DNA of 64,000 bases. Source: Roseburia sp. (GTDB taxonomy: Bacteria; Bacillota; Clostridia; Lachnospirales; Lachnospiraceae). Under the pieces are notes generated by a model. The model made no database searches. It was not told where the DNA came from and was given only the letters and a program-made list of their open reading frames with translations. Both the position numbers and the translations under genes were made by a program. Location: positions 145,706-209,705 of the forward strand of contig JAHZFL010000003.1 of NCBI GenBank assembly GCA_019421345.1. The letters run 5' to 3'. How positions within the stretch are numbered: position 1 is the stretch's first letter; every line of letters begins with the position of its first letter. Shown here piece by piece: positions 1 to 8,795 of this stretch.

Positions 1-92
1 TGATCGACCGCGGTATGGCAAATGATTATTCGTGGAGAAGCTCCAAGGGTCGTTATGAGGGCTTGTACCGTTATCTGCTCGGAGAGTGTTGA
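1..92 (+). CDS. glgA: C-terminal end of a probable glycogen (starch) synthase, 5' partial
   Basis: Reading in frame 3, the first 92 bases encode 29 residues and a TGA stop at 90-92. The visible tail has the pattern aromatic-Ser-Trp, Ser, Tyr, Leu-Tyr (NDYSW...RYEGLYRYLL), which resembles the last helix of GT5 glycogen/starch synthases. Those enzymes add ADP-glucose units to glycogen in the cytoplasm. The rest of the gene lies upstream of the window, so the call rests on a short match only. A strong hairpin follows the stop, so this gene probably ends its own transcript. Confidence 0.45.
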   Translation, partial: IDRGMANDYSWRSSKGRYEGLYRYLLGEC

Positions 93-121
93 TTTTTTGT
101 ATAAAACTCCAAAATATGCGA

Positions 122-159
122 AAGCTAAAAGAAGGCGCAGATGCGCCTTCTTTTAGCTT
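122..159 (+). terminator. Long perfect hairpin after the first gene
   Basis: Bases 122-139 and 142-159 are perfect reverse complements (18 bp), the right arm ending in a T-rich stretch (CTTCTTTTAGCTT). It lies between the stop at 92 and the start of the protease gene at 185. There is no long T run after the stem, so it could work in either direction. Confidence 0.75.
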
Positions 160-184
160 AAGTGAATGGAGGATATGGGAGGAT

Positions 185-868
185 ATGTCAGAAACGCAGG
201 AAAAGAAAAATGAAATGGTGCGGGAGTTTGGGCAGATCGAACTAAAAAATAACAGAGAGGACAACAAAATATCCCTGCTCTCGATCATCGGGGAAATTGA
301 GGGGCATGACTGTCTGCCGGCGACGACAAAGACGACGAAATATGAGCATATTTTGCCAAAGCTGGCGGAAATCGAGGATAATGCAGATTCAGAGGGTGTG
401 CTTTTGCTTTTGAATACGGTAGGGGGAGATGTGGAGAGCGGTCTGGCGATCGCGGAGATGGTGGCGTCGATCAGTAAACCGACGGTTTCTCTGGTACTTG
501 GGGGAAGTCATTCGATCGGCGTTCCGCTTGCGGTGTCTACCGATTATTCCCTGATCGTACCGTCGGGTACAATGGTGATCCATCCCGTGCGTATGAACGG
601 TATGGTGATCGGAGCACAGCAGACCTACGATTATTTTAAGCAGATGCAGGATAGGATCCTCCGTTTTATCGCCATGCACTCAAAGGCACAGGAGGAGCGT
701 CTGGAAAAGCTGATGATGAATACCGGAATGCTGACGAAGGACCTTGGCACGATTCTTGTCGGCGAGGAGGCGGTGAAGGAGGGCTTGATCGACGAGGTCG
801 GAGGGATCAATCAGGCATTTTTAAAGCTGCACAGTCTGATCGACGCGCGTAAGAGCAAAAAGAATTAA
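185..868 (+). CDS. ClpP-like serine protease, TepA (translocation-enhancing protein) type
   Basis: A 227-residue member of the ClpP/crotonase fold, closest in kind to Bacillus TepA (YmfB). The ClpP core is clear: NTVGGDV near residue 77, a nucleophile region GGSHSIG with the likely catalytic Ser at about 110, and MVIHP with the likely catalytic His at about 133. The reading frame stays open back to 86, but that start lies before the terminator hairpin. The ATG at 185 has GGAGG at 168-172 and GGGAGG just before it, and gives the expected family length. In Bacillus the same gene also sits just upstream of spoIIIE, and here only uppP separates it from ftsK/spoIIIE. TepA is a cytoplasmic peptidase linked to protein export; the substrate here is unknown. 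Confidence 0.8.
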   Translation: MSETQEKKNEMVREFGQIELKNNREDNKISLLSIIGEIEGHDCLPATTKTTKYEHILPKLAEIEDNADSEGVLLLLNTVGGDVESGLAIAEMVASISKPTVSLVLGGSHSIGVPLAVSTDYSLIVPSGTMVIHPVRMNGMVIGAQQTYDYFKQMQDRILRFIAMHSKAQEERLEKLMMNTGMLTKDLGTILVGEEAVKEGLIDEVGGINQAFLKLHSLIDARKSKKN

Positions 869-879
869 AAAACCTTTTA

Positions 880-908
880 ATGACAAGCGGATAGAAGTAT
901 GATAAGAT
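880..908 (+). promoter_or_regulatory. Sigma-A type promoter for uppP
   Basis: ATGACA (880-885), a 17-base spacer and TAAGAT (903-908), placing a start of transcription near 915, about 50 bases before the uppP ATG. Confidence 0.5.
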
Positions 909-967
909 AGAACATGCATGTAATTGTTGTATTACAGAAACGTACATCTCGATAAAAGGAGGCAGCC

Positions 968-1846
968 ATGTCATTCTTGCAGGTAATTATCATGGGTGTG
1001 ATCCAGGGACTGACGGAATTTCTTCCGGTCAGCAGCTCCGGACATCTCGCGCTTTTTAAAATACTGTTCGGGATAGAAGCAGAGACAGGGATTTTATATG
1101 AGATTCTGCTGCATGTGGGGACGCTTGCGGCAATCTGTCTCGTTTATTATAAAGACATCTTTAAGCTGTTCGCGGAAGGGTGCCGCATTTTGCGCGACGC
1201 CTTTGTCAATGTTGTGATTTTTTTTCGCAATCAGATCAAGCGGGAGCATGAGGAATACCGCAAGGTGATCTCAAACGGTTACAGAAAGTTTGTGATGCTG
1301 GTGCTTGTATCCTCGATTCCGACCGGAGTCATTGGATTTTTCGGAAAGAATGCGGTGGCGCTGGCGTCGCAGATTCTCCTTGTTCCGGGCATCTGCCTGA
1401 TCGTGACGGCGGTGCTTCTTTTTATCGCGGATCACAGCAGGGATGGAGGAAAGCTCCCCAAAAGCGCTACATACACAGACGCGTTTATTATCGGTATTTC
1501 ACAGGGCGTCGCAACGCTGCCCGGACTTTCGCGCGCGGGAACGACGATCACAGCGGCTCTTTTGTGCGGCTTTCAGCGCAATTTTGCGGTCAAATATTCG
1601 TTTATCATGTCTATCCCCGCAATTTTGGGAGCGCTTGTGCTGGAATTGACAACGCTTGGTAAGATCGCTGTAACGCCTAAAGAGCTCGCATCTTACATCA
1701 TCGGTATGCTTGTGGCTGCCGTCATCGGATATATCTGCATTAAGACAATGCTTGTCATCGTACGCAGGAAAAAGTTTACAATTTTTGCAGTGTATTGCCT
1801 GTTCATTGGAGCGCTGTCCATTGGCGGGTACTTTTATATGGCATAA
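968..1846 (+). CDS. uppP: Undecaprenyl-diphosphatase UppP (BacA)
   Basis: An integral membrane phosphatase of 292 residues that turns undecaprenyl diphosphate into undecaprenyl phosphate, recycling the lipid carrier for peptidoglycan and teichoic acid precursors; it also confers basal bacitracin resistance. Both family signatures are visible: QGLTEFLPVSSSGHL near residue 14 (Glu-rich motif and the SSSGH loop) and LPGLSRAGTT near residue 182 (PGxSRxxxT). Most of the rest is hydrophobic helices. The ATG at 968 is preceded by AAAGGAGG. It lies 18 bases upstream of ftsK and probably shares its transcript. Confidence 0.95.
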   Translation: MSFLQVIIMGVIQGLTEFLPVSSSGHLALFKILFGIEAETGILYEILLHVGTLAAICLVYYKDIFKLFAEGCRILRDAFVNVVIFFRNQIKREHEEYRKVISNGYRKFVMLVLVSSIPTGVIGFFGKNAVALASQILLVPGICLIVTAVLLFIADHSRDGGKLPKSATYTDAFIIGISQGVATLPGLSRAGTTITAALLCGFQRNFAVKYSFIMSIPAILGALVLELTTLGKIAVTPKELASYIIGMLVAAVIGYICIKTMLVIVRRKKFTIFAVYCLFIGALSIGGYFYMA

Positions 1847-1864
1847 TTTGGGAGGTAATATTTT

Positions 1865-4576
1865 TTGGCAACAGGAAAGAAAAAAGGCGCTGCCGGAAAA
1901 AGGACGCAGACAAAGCGCCGGACGGAGCAGGGACGTGGCGCAAAAAAGGAAGTAAAGCAGCAGGAAAACTTTACGAGTGAGATCATTCTATGGAGTGTGC
2001 TGGCTGCATCTATTTTATTGTTTATCAGTAATTTTGGGATCGGAGGAACGATCGGAAATGCCGTGAGCCGATTCTTCTTCGGCATTTTTGGACTGATCGC
2101 ATACATATTTCCCGTGATCCTGCTTGTGGGAACGTTTTTTGCCGTTTCCAATAAGGGCAACCGGATTGCGATTGTAAAAATGGTTGCGGTCATTTTGTTC
2201 GTGCTGTTTTTGTGTCTGTTTATGGAGCTGATCGTTCACGGCTCTGATGTGCAGACGGCAGTCGGGGCCTACCGCTATAGCTATGAAAACAGGTTTGGAG
2301 GCGGATTTATCGGAGGACTTCTCGCATGGCTGATCTGTCCGAATTTTGGATTGATCGGCTCTTATGTGATCGATGCCATCGTTCTGATCATTTCTCTTGT
2401 GCTTATCACAGAGCGTTCCGCGCTGCGCGGGGTGCAAAAAGGCAGCAAAAAGGTCTATGAATCTGCAAAGATCAGCAATGAACGTTACAGAGAGCGGGCA
2501 GAACAGCGGAGGGAGGAGCGCGAGCTGCGGCGTATGGATCGTAAGGTAGAGGGCGTTGCGCTTGATACGCGCGTCCTTCCAAAGACGCAGGAGGCGTATT
2601 CGGATGAACTGAGCGAATTGTCGCCCAAGCAGCCGCAGATCACTCTGCCGCAGGTGGACGAGGAGCAGCATGTGACGCTGACCTCCGGTGTGTTGTATGA
2701 GGAGGAGCGGGAGGGCGCGCCGTCTGCCTTTTCGGATGAGGCGTTGGCGGCGCTGTCGGCATATCCGGCACAGGAGCCGGAGGAGATCATCAGAGAGCGT
2801 ATCGCTGTGGTGACGGAAAGTCTGGCAGATATGCAGCCGGAGGAACAGCCAAAGGCATCTTATGCGCAGGGCAGCGAGGAGCAGCCAAAGGCGTCTTATG
2901 CGCAGGGCAACGAGGAGCAGCCAAAGGAGCAGCCGCAGTATGAGCCGTCAGAGACGCTTATGCGGAGGGAAGAAGGCAGCCGGATTGCTGCCGCCTCCAA
3001 TGAGGAGTCTGTGCCCATGGCGAAGAAGCCTTTGGATGAAACGGACGATATTGCAAGGATCGCACATGAGATACAGGTGCAGGACGAGCCGGAAAGAGAG
3101 TATGTATTTCCTCCCGTTTCCCTGCTTGCACAGCCTCCCAAAAAAGCGGGCGATTCCAGAATGCATTTGCAGGAAACGGCGCTTAAGCTGCAGCAGACGC
3201 TGAAAAATTTCGGTGTGAATGTCACGATTACGAACATAAGCTGCGGACCTGCGGTCACGCGCTATGAGCTGCAGCCGGAGATGGGCGTAAAGGTCAGCAA
3301 AATTGTGAATCTTGCGGATGACATCAAGCTGAATCTTGCCGCTGCGGATATTCGTATCGAGGCCCCGATCCCTGGAAAAGCTGCGGTCGGAATTGAGGTT
3401 CCGAACAAGGAAAACGTCATGGTGTCGTTTCGTGAGCTTGTGGAATCGGAGGAATTTTCCAAGCATGATTCCCGCATATCGTTCTGTGTCGGAAAGGATA
3501 TTGCGGGCAAGGTGACGGTTGCAGATATTGCAAAAATGCCGCATCTTCTGATCGCCGGAGCGACGGGCTCCGGTAAATCGGTATGCATCAATACGGTAAT
3601 TATGAGTATTCTCTATAAGGCGGACCCAAAAGACGTAAAGCTGATCATGATCGACCCAAAGGTTGTGGAGTTAAGCGTTTATAACGGGATTCCGCACCTG
3701 ATGATCCCCGTTGTGACAGACCCGAAAAAAGCAGCGGGTGCGCTGCATTGGGCAGTTGCGGAAATGACGGACCGCTATCAGAAGTTCGCGGAGGCGGGAG
3801 TGCGGGATTTAAAGGGCTATAATGCCAAGCTTGATACGCTGCCGACGATCGAGGGAGATCCGAAGCCGGAAAAATTACCGCAGATCGTGATCATTGTAGA
3901 CGAGCTGGCGGACCTTATGATGGTTGCTGCCGGTGATGTGGAGGAGGCGATCTGCCGTCTTGCGCAGTTAGCGCGTGCCTGTGGGATCCATTTGCTCATT
4001 GCAACGCAGCGTCCGTCCGTAAATGTCATCACGGGTCTGATCAAAGCGAATATGCCAAGCCGTATCGCATTTGCGGTAACGTCCGGTATTGATTCCAGAA
4101 CGATTCTTGATATGAACGGCGCGGAGAAGCTGCTTGGAAAGGGCGATATGCTGTTTCATCCGCAGGGGATGCCAAAGCCGCTGCGTGTGCAGGGCGCATT
4201 TGTCTCGGATAAGGAGGTTTCCGACGTTGTTTCTTTCCTAAAGGAGCATAACGGTCCGGGCGTCTATCGGGCAGACGTTGAGGAGAAGATGAATCATTTA
4301 GAGTCCGGGAATACCACGGTTGGCATTGATTCGGGCTCCGGCATGGGAGACGGTAGGGATTCCTATTTTGCAGATGCCGCGCGATTGTTAATTGATAAGG
4401 AAAAGGGATCGATCGGTATGCTCCAGCGCTACTTTAAGATCGGCTTTAACCGGGCCGCGCGCATTATGGATCAGTTGGAGGAGGCGGGCATTGTAGGACC
4501 GGAGGAGGGCACAAAGCCGCGCCGCGTCTTGATGTCTGCGGAACAATTTGAGCAGTATGAGGAAGAATATCTATAG
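1865..4576 (+). CDS. ftsK: DNA translocase FtsK/SpoIIIE
   Basis: A 903-residue septal DNA pump that moves chromosome ends out of the closing septum and, in spore formers, into the forespore. A basic N-tail is followed by four or five membrane helices (about residues 38-185). Next comes a long acidic Pro/Gln/Glu-rich linker (about 200-430) holding a 36-bp tandem repeat. The alpha/beta motor carries the Walker A GATGSGKSVC near residue 563 and the Walker B VIIVDELADL. The C-terminal winged-helix gamma domain (FKIGFNRAARIM) reads polar DNA signals. The start is a TTG at 1865 with GGAGG at 1851-1855. The family has both FtsK and SpoIIIE members and the sequence alone does not say which role dominates. 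Confidence 0.95.
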   Translation: MATGKKKGAAGKRTQTKRRTEQGRGAKKEVKQQENFTSEIILWSVLAASILLFISNFGIGGTIGNAVSRFFFGIFGLIAYIFPVILLVGTFFAVSNKGNRIAIVKMVAVILFVLFLCLFMELIVHGSDVQTAVGAYRYSYENRFGGGFIGGLLAWLICPNFGLIGSYVIDAIVLIISLVLITERSALRGVQKGSKKVYESAKISNERYRERAEQRREERELRRMDRKVEGVALDTRVLPKTQEAYSDELSELSPKQPQITLPQVDEEQHVTLTSGVLYEEEREGAPSAFSDEALAALSAYPAQEPEEIIRERIAVVTESLADMQPEEQPKASYAQGSEEQPKASYAQGNEEQPKEQPQYEPSETLMRREEGSRIAAASNEESVPMAKKPLDETDDIARIAHEIQVQDEPEREYVFPPVSLLAQPPKKAGDSRMHLQETALKLQQTLKNFGVNVTITNISCGPAVTRYELQPEMGVKVSKIVNLADDIKLNLAAADIRIEAPIPGKAAVGIEVPNKENVMVSFRELVESEEFSKHDSRISFCVGKDIAGKVTVADIAKMPHLLIAGATGSGKSVCINTVIMSILYKADPKDVKLIMIDPKVVELSVYNGIPHLMIPVVTDPKKAAGALHWAVAEMTDRYQKFAEAGVRDLKGYNAKLDTLPTIEGDPKPEKLPQIVIIVDELADLMMVAAGDVEEAICRLAQLARACGIHLLIATQRPSVNVITGLIKANMPSRIAFAVTSGIDSRTILDMNGAEKLLGKGDMLFHPQGMPKPLRVQGAFVSDKEVSDVVSFLKEHNGPGVYRADVEEKMNHLESGNTTVGIDSGSGMGDGRDSYFADAARLLIDKEKGSIGMLQRYFKIGFNRAARIMDQLEEAGIVGPEEGTKPRRVLMSAEQFEQYEEEYL
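2840..2923 (+). repeat. 36-bp tandem repeat inside the FtsK linker
   Basis: Two 36-base units (2840-2875 and 2876-2911) and the start of a third encode EEQPKASYAQG followed by S or N. The frame is kept, so copy number changes would only lengthen or shorten the flexible linker. Confidence 0.85.
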
Positions 4577-4586
4577 GAGGGGCAGT

Positions 4587-6257
4587 ATGAAAAGTGATAT
4601 TGAAATTGCACAGGAGGCAAAGCTTGTGCATATCGGGGAGATCGCACAACAGCTCGGCGTGCAGGAGGATGAGCTGGAGCTTTACGGAAAGTATAAGGCG
4701 AAGCTTTCGGATTCTCTTATGGAACGCGTGAAGGATGAACCAGACGGCAAGCTGATCCTTGTGACAGCCATCAATCCGACGCCTGCCGGAGAGGGAAAGA
4801 CGACGACGAGTGTCGGACTTGGCGAGGCGTTTGGAAGGCTTGGCAAAAAAGCAGTCATTGCGCTTCGTGAGCCGTCCTTAGGACCATGCTTCGGAGTCAA
4901 GGGCGGAGCGGCAGGAGGCGGTTATGCGCAGGTCGTGCCGATGGAAGACTTAAACCTTCATTTTACCGGAGACTTTCATGCGATTACCTCCGCCAATAAT
5001 CTGCTGGCAGCGCTGCTTGATAATCATATCCAGCAGGGAAATGAGCTTGGCATCGACCCAAGGCAGGTAGTCTGGAAACGCTGTATGGATATGAACGACC
5101 GTGTGCTGCGCAATATCGTTGTTGGACTTGGAAACAAGCTTGACGGTATGGTCAGAGAGGATCACTTTGTCATTACGGTTGCCTCTGAGATTATGGCAAT
5201 TCTCTGTCTGGCGGACGACATGCACGATTTGAAAAAGCGTTTGGGGCGTATTATCGTGGCGTATAATTTTCAGGGAGAGCCGGTTACGGCAGACGATTTA
5301 CAGGCGACGGGCGCAATGGCGGCGCTGCTTAAGGATGCGTTAAAGCCGAACCTCATTCAGACACTTGAGCATACGCCGGCGATCGTGCACGGCGGACCGT
5401 TTGCAAATATCGCACACGGCTGCAACAGTGTGCGAGCGACAAAGACAGCGTTAAAGCTTGCGGACTATGTTATCACGGAGGCAGGGTTTGGTGCGGATCT
5501 TGGCGCGGAGAAGTTTTTTGACATCAAATGCCGCATGGCGGGGCTTCGTCCCGATGCCGTCGTGCTCGTAGCCACTGTGCGTGCGCTCAAATACAACGGC
5601 GGTATGGCAAAGGCAGATCTTGGGACAGAGGATTTGGACGCTTTGCGCAGAGGCGTTGTAAATTTGGAAAAGCATATTGAAAATCTGCAGAAATACGGTG
5701 TTCCGGTAGTCGTTACGTTAAATTCCTTTGTGACGGACACCAAAGCGGAGACAGATTTTATCGAGCGCTTCTGCAAGGACAGAGGCTGTGAGTTTGCGCT
5801 ATCCCAGGTATGGGAAAAGGGCGGAGAGGGCGGTATTGCACTTGCAGATAAGGTTCTTTGGACCTTAGAGAACAAGGAAAGTCATTTCGCGCCGCTGTAT
5901 AAGGATGCGCTTACGCTGGAGGAGAAGATCGCAGCCGTCACAAAAGAAATTTACGGTGCGGCGGATGTGACGTATGCACCGGCGGCAGCAAAGGAATTAA
6001 AGCGTATTGCCGATATGGGAATGTCGCATTTCCCAGTCTGCATGGCAAAAACGCAGTATTCGCTTTCGGATGATGCGTCAAAGCTTGGCCGTCCCGAGAA
6101 TTTTACCGTCCATGTGCGTGAGGTCTATGTATCTGCGGGCGCGGGCTTTGTAGTTGCAGTGACCGGAGCGATCATGACGATGCCGGGACTTTCCAAAAAG
6201 CCGGCTGCTTATGGGATTGATGTAAATGATGAGGGTGTGATCACCGGCTTGTTTTAG
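4587..6257 (+). CDS. fhs: Formate--tetrahydrofolate ligase
   Basis: Joins formate to tetrahydrofolate with ATP, giving 10-formyl-THF; it is the entry of formate into the one-carbon pool and the methyl branch of the Wood-Ljungdahl route. The 556 residues match the family length. The nucleotide loop TPAGEGKTTTSVGLG is visible near residue 65, and the strongly conserved LREPSLGPCFG and GGPFANIAHGC follow. The ATG at 4587 has AGGAGGGG just before it and lies 10 bases after the ftsK stop; an upstream in-frame ATG at 4548 lies inside ftsK and is not favoured. folD follows 52 bases later, so one operon supplies 10-formyl- and methylene-THF. Confidence 0.97.
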   Translation: MKSDIEIAQEAKLVHIGEIAQQLGVQEDELELYGKYKAKLSDSLMERVKDEPDGKLILVTAINPTPAGEGKTTTSVGLGEAFGRLGKKAVIALREPSLGPCFGVKGGAAGGGYAQVVPMEDLNLHFTGDFHAITSANNLLAALLDNHIQQGNELGIDPRQVVWKRCMDMNDRVLRNIVVGLGNKLDGMVREDHFVITVASEIMAILCLADDMHDLKKRLGRIIVAYNFQGEPVTADDLQATGAMAALLKDALKPNLIQTLEHTPAIVHGGPFANIAHGCNSVRATKTALKLADYVITEAGFGADLGAEKFFDIKCRMAGLRPDAVVLVATVRALKYNGGMAKADLGTEDLDALRRGVVNLEKHIENLQKYGVPVVVTLNSFVTDTKAETDFIERFCKDRGCEFALSQVWEKGGEGGIALADKVLWTLENKESHFAPLYKDALTLEEKIAAVTKEIYGAADVTYAPAAAKELKRIADMGMSHFPVCMAKTQYSLSDDASKLGRPENFTVHVREVYVSAGAGFVVAVTGAIMTMPGLSKKPAAYGIDVNDEGVITGLF

Positions 6258-6309
6258 GGCGGAGAGATTATGGAGTACCGTGGTTTGAAGTTGATGTAAG
6301 GAGGCTGAC

Positions 6310-7149
6310 ATGGCACAGATTATTGATGGAAAAAAGATAGCACAGGAGATTAAGGATGAACTGCGCGAGAAGGTTTTAGCTTTGCAGGAGGAGGGAGTTT
6401 CGGTCTCTCTCGCCGTGATTCAGGTTGGCGATGACCCTGCCTCAAGCGTCTATGTAAACAATAAGAAAAAGGCTTGCGCATATATCGGGATTCGTTCTGT
6501 TGCTTATGAGCTTGCGGAGGAGACGACGGAGGATGAGCTGCTTTCCCTGATCGACGATTTAAACCGTGACGCTTCGGTCAACGGTATTCTGGTACAGCTT
6601 CCGCTTCCTTCACATATTCGTGAGGAGCAGATCATCCGGGCGATCGATCCTAACAAGGATGTGGACGGCTTTCACCCGGAAAATGTCGGGAGGCTTGTGA
6701 CGGGGGGAAAGGGCTTTGTTTCCTGTACGCCGGCAGGCATTATTCAGTTGCTGAAGCGTTCCGGCATCGCGATCCGCGGCAAGAATTGTGTGGTTGTCGG
6801 CAGAAGCAATATTGTCGGCAAGCCGATGGCACTTTTGATGCTTCGGGAGGATGCGACTGTTACCGTGGCACATTCTAAGACGCAGAATTTAAAGGAGATT
6901 TGCCGGCAGGCGGATATTTTGATCGTAGCGATCGGTAAGCCGCAGTATATTACGGCAGACTATGTGAAGGAGGGTGCCGTCGTCATTGACGTTGGCATTC
7001 ACAGGGGCGAGGGCAAGAAGCTTTGCGGAGACGTAAATTATGACGAGGTATTTCCGTCTGTAGCTGCGATTACTCCGGTTCCGGGAGGCGTTGGTCCGAT
7101 GACGATCGCAATGCTGATGAATAATTGTGTGGACTCTGTGTCACGCTAA
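6310..7149 (+). CDS. folD: Bifunctional methylene-THF dehydrogenase / methenyl-THF cyclohydrolase
   Basis: Interconverts 10-formyl-THF, methenyl-THF and methylene-THF using NAD(P), directly after Fhs in the pathway and in the gene order. The 279-residue length is typical. Conserved blocks include YVNNKKKAC (catalytic Lys region), GILVQLPLP, DVDGFHP, the dinucleotide-binding GRSNIVGKPMA near residue 160 and the C-terminal TPVPGGVGPMT. The ATG at 6310 follows AAGGAGG. The last codons lie 22 bases before the start of the next gene. Confidence 0.97.
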   Translation: MAQIIDGKKIAQEIKDELREKVLALQEEGVSVSLAVIQVGDDPASSVYVNNKKKACAYIGIRSVAYELAEETTEDELLSLIDDLNRDASVNGILVQLPLPSHIREEQIIRAIDPNKDVDGFHPENVGRLVTGGKGFVSCTPAGIIQLLKRSGIAIRGKNCVVVGRSNIVGKPMALLMLREDATVTVAHSKTQNLKEICRQADILIVAIGKPQYITADYVKEGAVVIDVGIHRGEGKKLCGDVNYDEVFPSVAAITPVPGGVGPMTIAMLMNNCVDSVSR

Positions 7150-7171
7150 AACAGGGGAGAGGATAACTCAT

Positions 7172-8380
7172 ATGAAGTGTGTAAAATGCGGTGCAGAATT
7201 AAAAGAGGGACGCGTTTACTGTTCTGTCTGCGGTAATGAATCTAAGATCGGACCGGACTACAGCGTGTTAGAGGATGATTATCTGCGCGCACTCCTGCGG
7301 GAGGAGGAACTGCCAAGGGAGAATGTCAGGTCAAGTGTACATAAAGCGGCAGACAGTCAAAAGACAGGGAAAGCACCGCGTTCCGAGGCTTCCGCACAAG
7401 TCACAGGGAATGGAAAAAAGCCCGCATCCAAAAAGAAGAAGAACAGCCGTGTTCCCATGCTGGCGGCAGGCTGTTTGCTTGTCCTTGCTGTTTTGCTCGT
7501 CGTTTTTCTAAAGCTTTGGGTCGACCATCGCAATGCAAATTCCTACGATTATCAGGTGCGTGCAGCAAAACAGGAAATGATTGACCGGGACTATGAAAAC
7601 GCACTGCATTATTATAAAACGGCGTTGTCACTGCGCCCGGATGATGTACCGGTTCGTCTGGCAATGGCAGAAATTTACACAGAGCAGGAGGAATATGATT
7701 CCGCTGCGGTTTTGTTGATGGAGATCATTGATCTGGACGCTCAAAATAAGACGGCTTATGAGGAGCTGATCGCTATTTATGAGGAAAAGGAAGATTACGA
7801 GAGCATCGCGGCACTGGCAGACGGTGTAGATGATATAGAAATCTTAGGGCTGTTTACGGATTATCTTGTTGCAGCGCCTGTTTTTTCTCCGGTTTCCGGG
7901 GAATATGATGAATATTTGACTGTGGAGCTGACCTCTTTGGAGGACTTTGATATTTATTATACCTTAAACGGAAAAGATCCGGATACAAAAAACGGTACGC
8001 GTTACGACGAAAAAAAGGATGGTATTGTGTTGGATGAGGCAGGAAGCTATACGATCCGTGCCGTCTGTGTGAATGATAAGGGAATTTTAAGTGAGATTGC
8101 AGAGGCTGAGTATGAGATTTCTGTTTCTCCTCCGGCGTTTGCGACAGTCTCTCCCGACGGAGGGCAGATTGACTCAGCAACAACGGTCACGATGGAAGCT
8201 GAGGAAAATTGCAGTATTTATTATACCTGGGATGGGACAGACCCCACGGAGGCATCGTTGAAATACGAAGGACCGGTGGAAATCCCGACAGGAAATACTG
8301 TCCTTTCCGTGCTTGTTGTCAACGATCAGACAGGCTTAAACAGCGGTGTTTACCGGACAAATTTTATCTATTATCCTTGA
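7172..8380 (+). CDS. Zinc-ribbon, single-pass membrane, TPR and chitobiase-like domain protein
   Basis: 402 residues of unknown function. The order is: an N-terminal zinc ribbon (CxxC at residues 3-6, CSVCG near 21), a Lys-rich low-complexity stretch, one membrane helix (about residues 93-115), a pair of TPR-like helices (YENALHYYKTALSLRPDD), then two copies of a beta domain with the IYYTxDGxDP signature (FDIYYTLNGKDP and CSIYYTWDGTDP). The latter is the chitobiase/beta-hexosaminidase C-terminal type, thought to bind or present surface polymers. The layout suggests a cytoplasmic zinc ribbon and an outside TPR/beta part. The ATG at 7172 follows GGGGAGAGGA; the frame is open a little further up inside folD. 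Substrate and partners cannot be told from the sequence. Confidence 0.75.
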   Translation: MKCVKCGAELKEGRVYCSVCGNESKIGPDYSVLEDDYLRALLREEELPRENVRSSVHKAADSQKTGKAPRSEASAQVTGNGKKPASKKKKNSRVPMLAAGCLLVLAVLLVVFLKLWVDHRNANSYDYQVRAAKQEMIDRDYENALHYYKTALSLRPDDVPVRLAMAEIYTEQEEYDSAAVLLMEIIDLDAQNKTAYEELIAIYEEKEDYESIAALADGVDDIEILGLFTDYLVAAPVFSPVSGEYDEYLTVELTSLEDFDIYYTLNGKDPDTKNGTRYDEKKDGIVLDEAGSYTIRAVCVNDKGILSEIAEAEYEISVSPPAFATVSPDGGQIDSATTVTMEAEENCSIYYTWDGTDPTEASLKYEGPVEIPTGNTVLSVLVVNDQTGLNSGVYRTNFIYYP

Positions 8381-8386
8381 ATGAGG

Positions 8387-8438
8387 CGGCAGGGGGTGGC
8401 TGCCGGAGTGCAGCGTCTGGCGTACTTGTCAGACGCTG
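8387..8438 (+). terminator. Two successive hairpins after the TPR gene
   Basis: CGGCAG (8387-8392) pairs with CTGCCG (8400-8405), and CAGCGTCTG (8411-8419) pairs perfectly with CAGACGCTG (8430-8438). The tail is T-poor, so termination is likely but weak. Confidence 0.5.
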
Positions 8439-8594
8439 TGAATTTATAGATGTGCGGGAAAGATGGTATAGAAAAACATATATGAAAATATCATGCTGGT
8501 TTATTTGTTATGGTACAAAATGATTTGAAGCAAGAAGCTTATGAAACAATGAGGCTCAGATTGATAAAAATAGAGAGTTGTTAAGTGGAGCAAG
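8439..8594. other. AT-rich gap without a convincing gene
   Basis: Together with its flanking hairpins and the abiE promoter this belongs to the 415-base gap 8381-8795. The only short frame of note is 8510-8584 (24 codons), whose sequence vaguely recalls the first helix of GntR regulators; it has no ribosome site and is not called a gene. Confidence 0.5.
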
Positions 8595-8626
8595 GATACA
8601 GTACAGATAAGTATTGTATCTTTTTT
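8595..8626 (+). terminator. Rho-independent terminator upstream of abiE
   Basis: GATACAGTAC (8595-8604) pairs with GTATTGTATC (8611-8620) with one G-U pair and a 6-base loop, followed by six Ts (8621-8626). It insulates the toxin-antitoxin pair from upstream transcription. Confidence 0.8.
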
Positions 8627-8724
8627 CTATAATGATTACGCTTATTGAAGTTACCACGGATGATTAAATTACACATGCACATATGTTTGCAGCGATTTTG
8701 CATATTGCATGAAGAAGCGGTATT

Positions 8725-8779
8725 TATATTGACTTTTACGCCATATAATAATAAAATTATAAGCATGAAAGTCAATATA
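8725..8779 (+). promoter_or_regulatory. abiE promoter bracketed by a 12-bp inverted repeat (probable AbiEi operator)
   Basis: The promoter is TTGACT (8729-8734), a 17-base spacer and TAAAAT (8752-8757). TATATTGACTTT (8725-8736) covers the -35 box, and its perfect reverse complement AAAGTCAATATA (8768-8779) lies just past the expected start of transcription. AbiEi antitoxins of this family are known to repress their own operon by binding inverted repeats around the promoter, so this is the likely operator pair. Confidence 0.75.
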
Positions 8780-8795
8780 GAGAAAGGGAACTATT

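Noticed and set aside
86..184. Upstream start of the ClpP-like protease at 86
   Set aside because: It would overlap the previous stop and translate through a perfect terminator hairpin; the ATG at 185 has its own ribosome site and fits the family length.
2015..2671. Long minus-strand frame inside ftsK (and similar frames inside other genes)
   Set aside because: Shadow of a well-supported gene, with His/Arg/Cys-rich translation and no ribosome site.
8510..8584. 24-codon frame resembling the first helix of a GntR regulator
   Set aside because: Too short, no ribosome site and followed by a terminator; the resemblance is a handful of residues.
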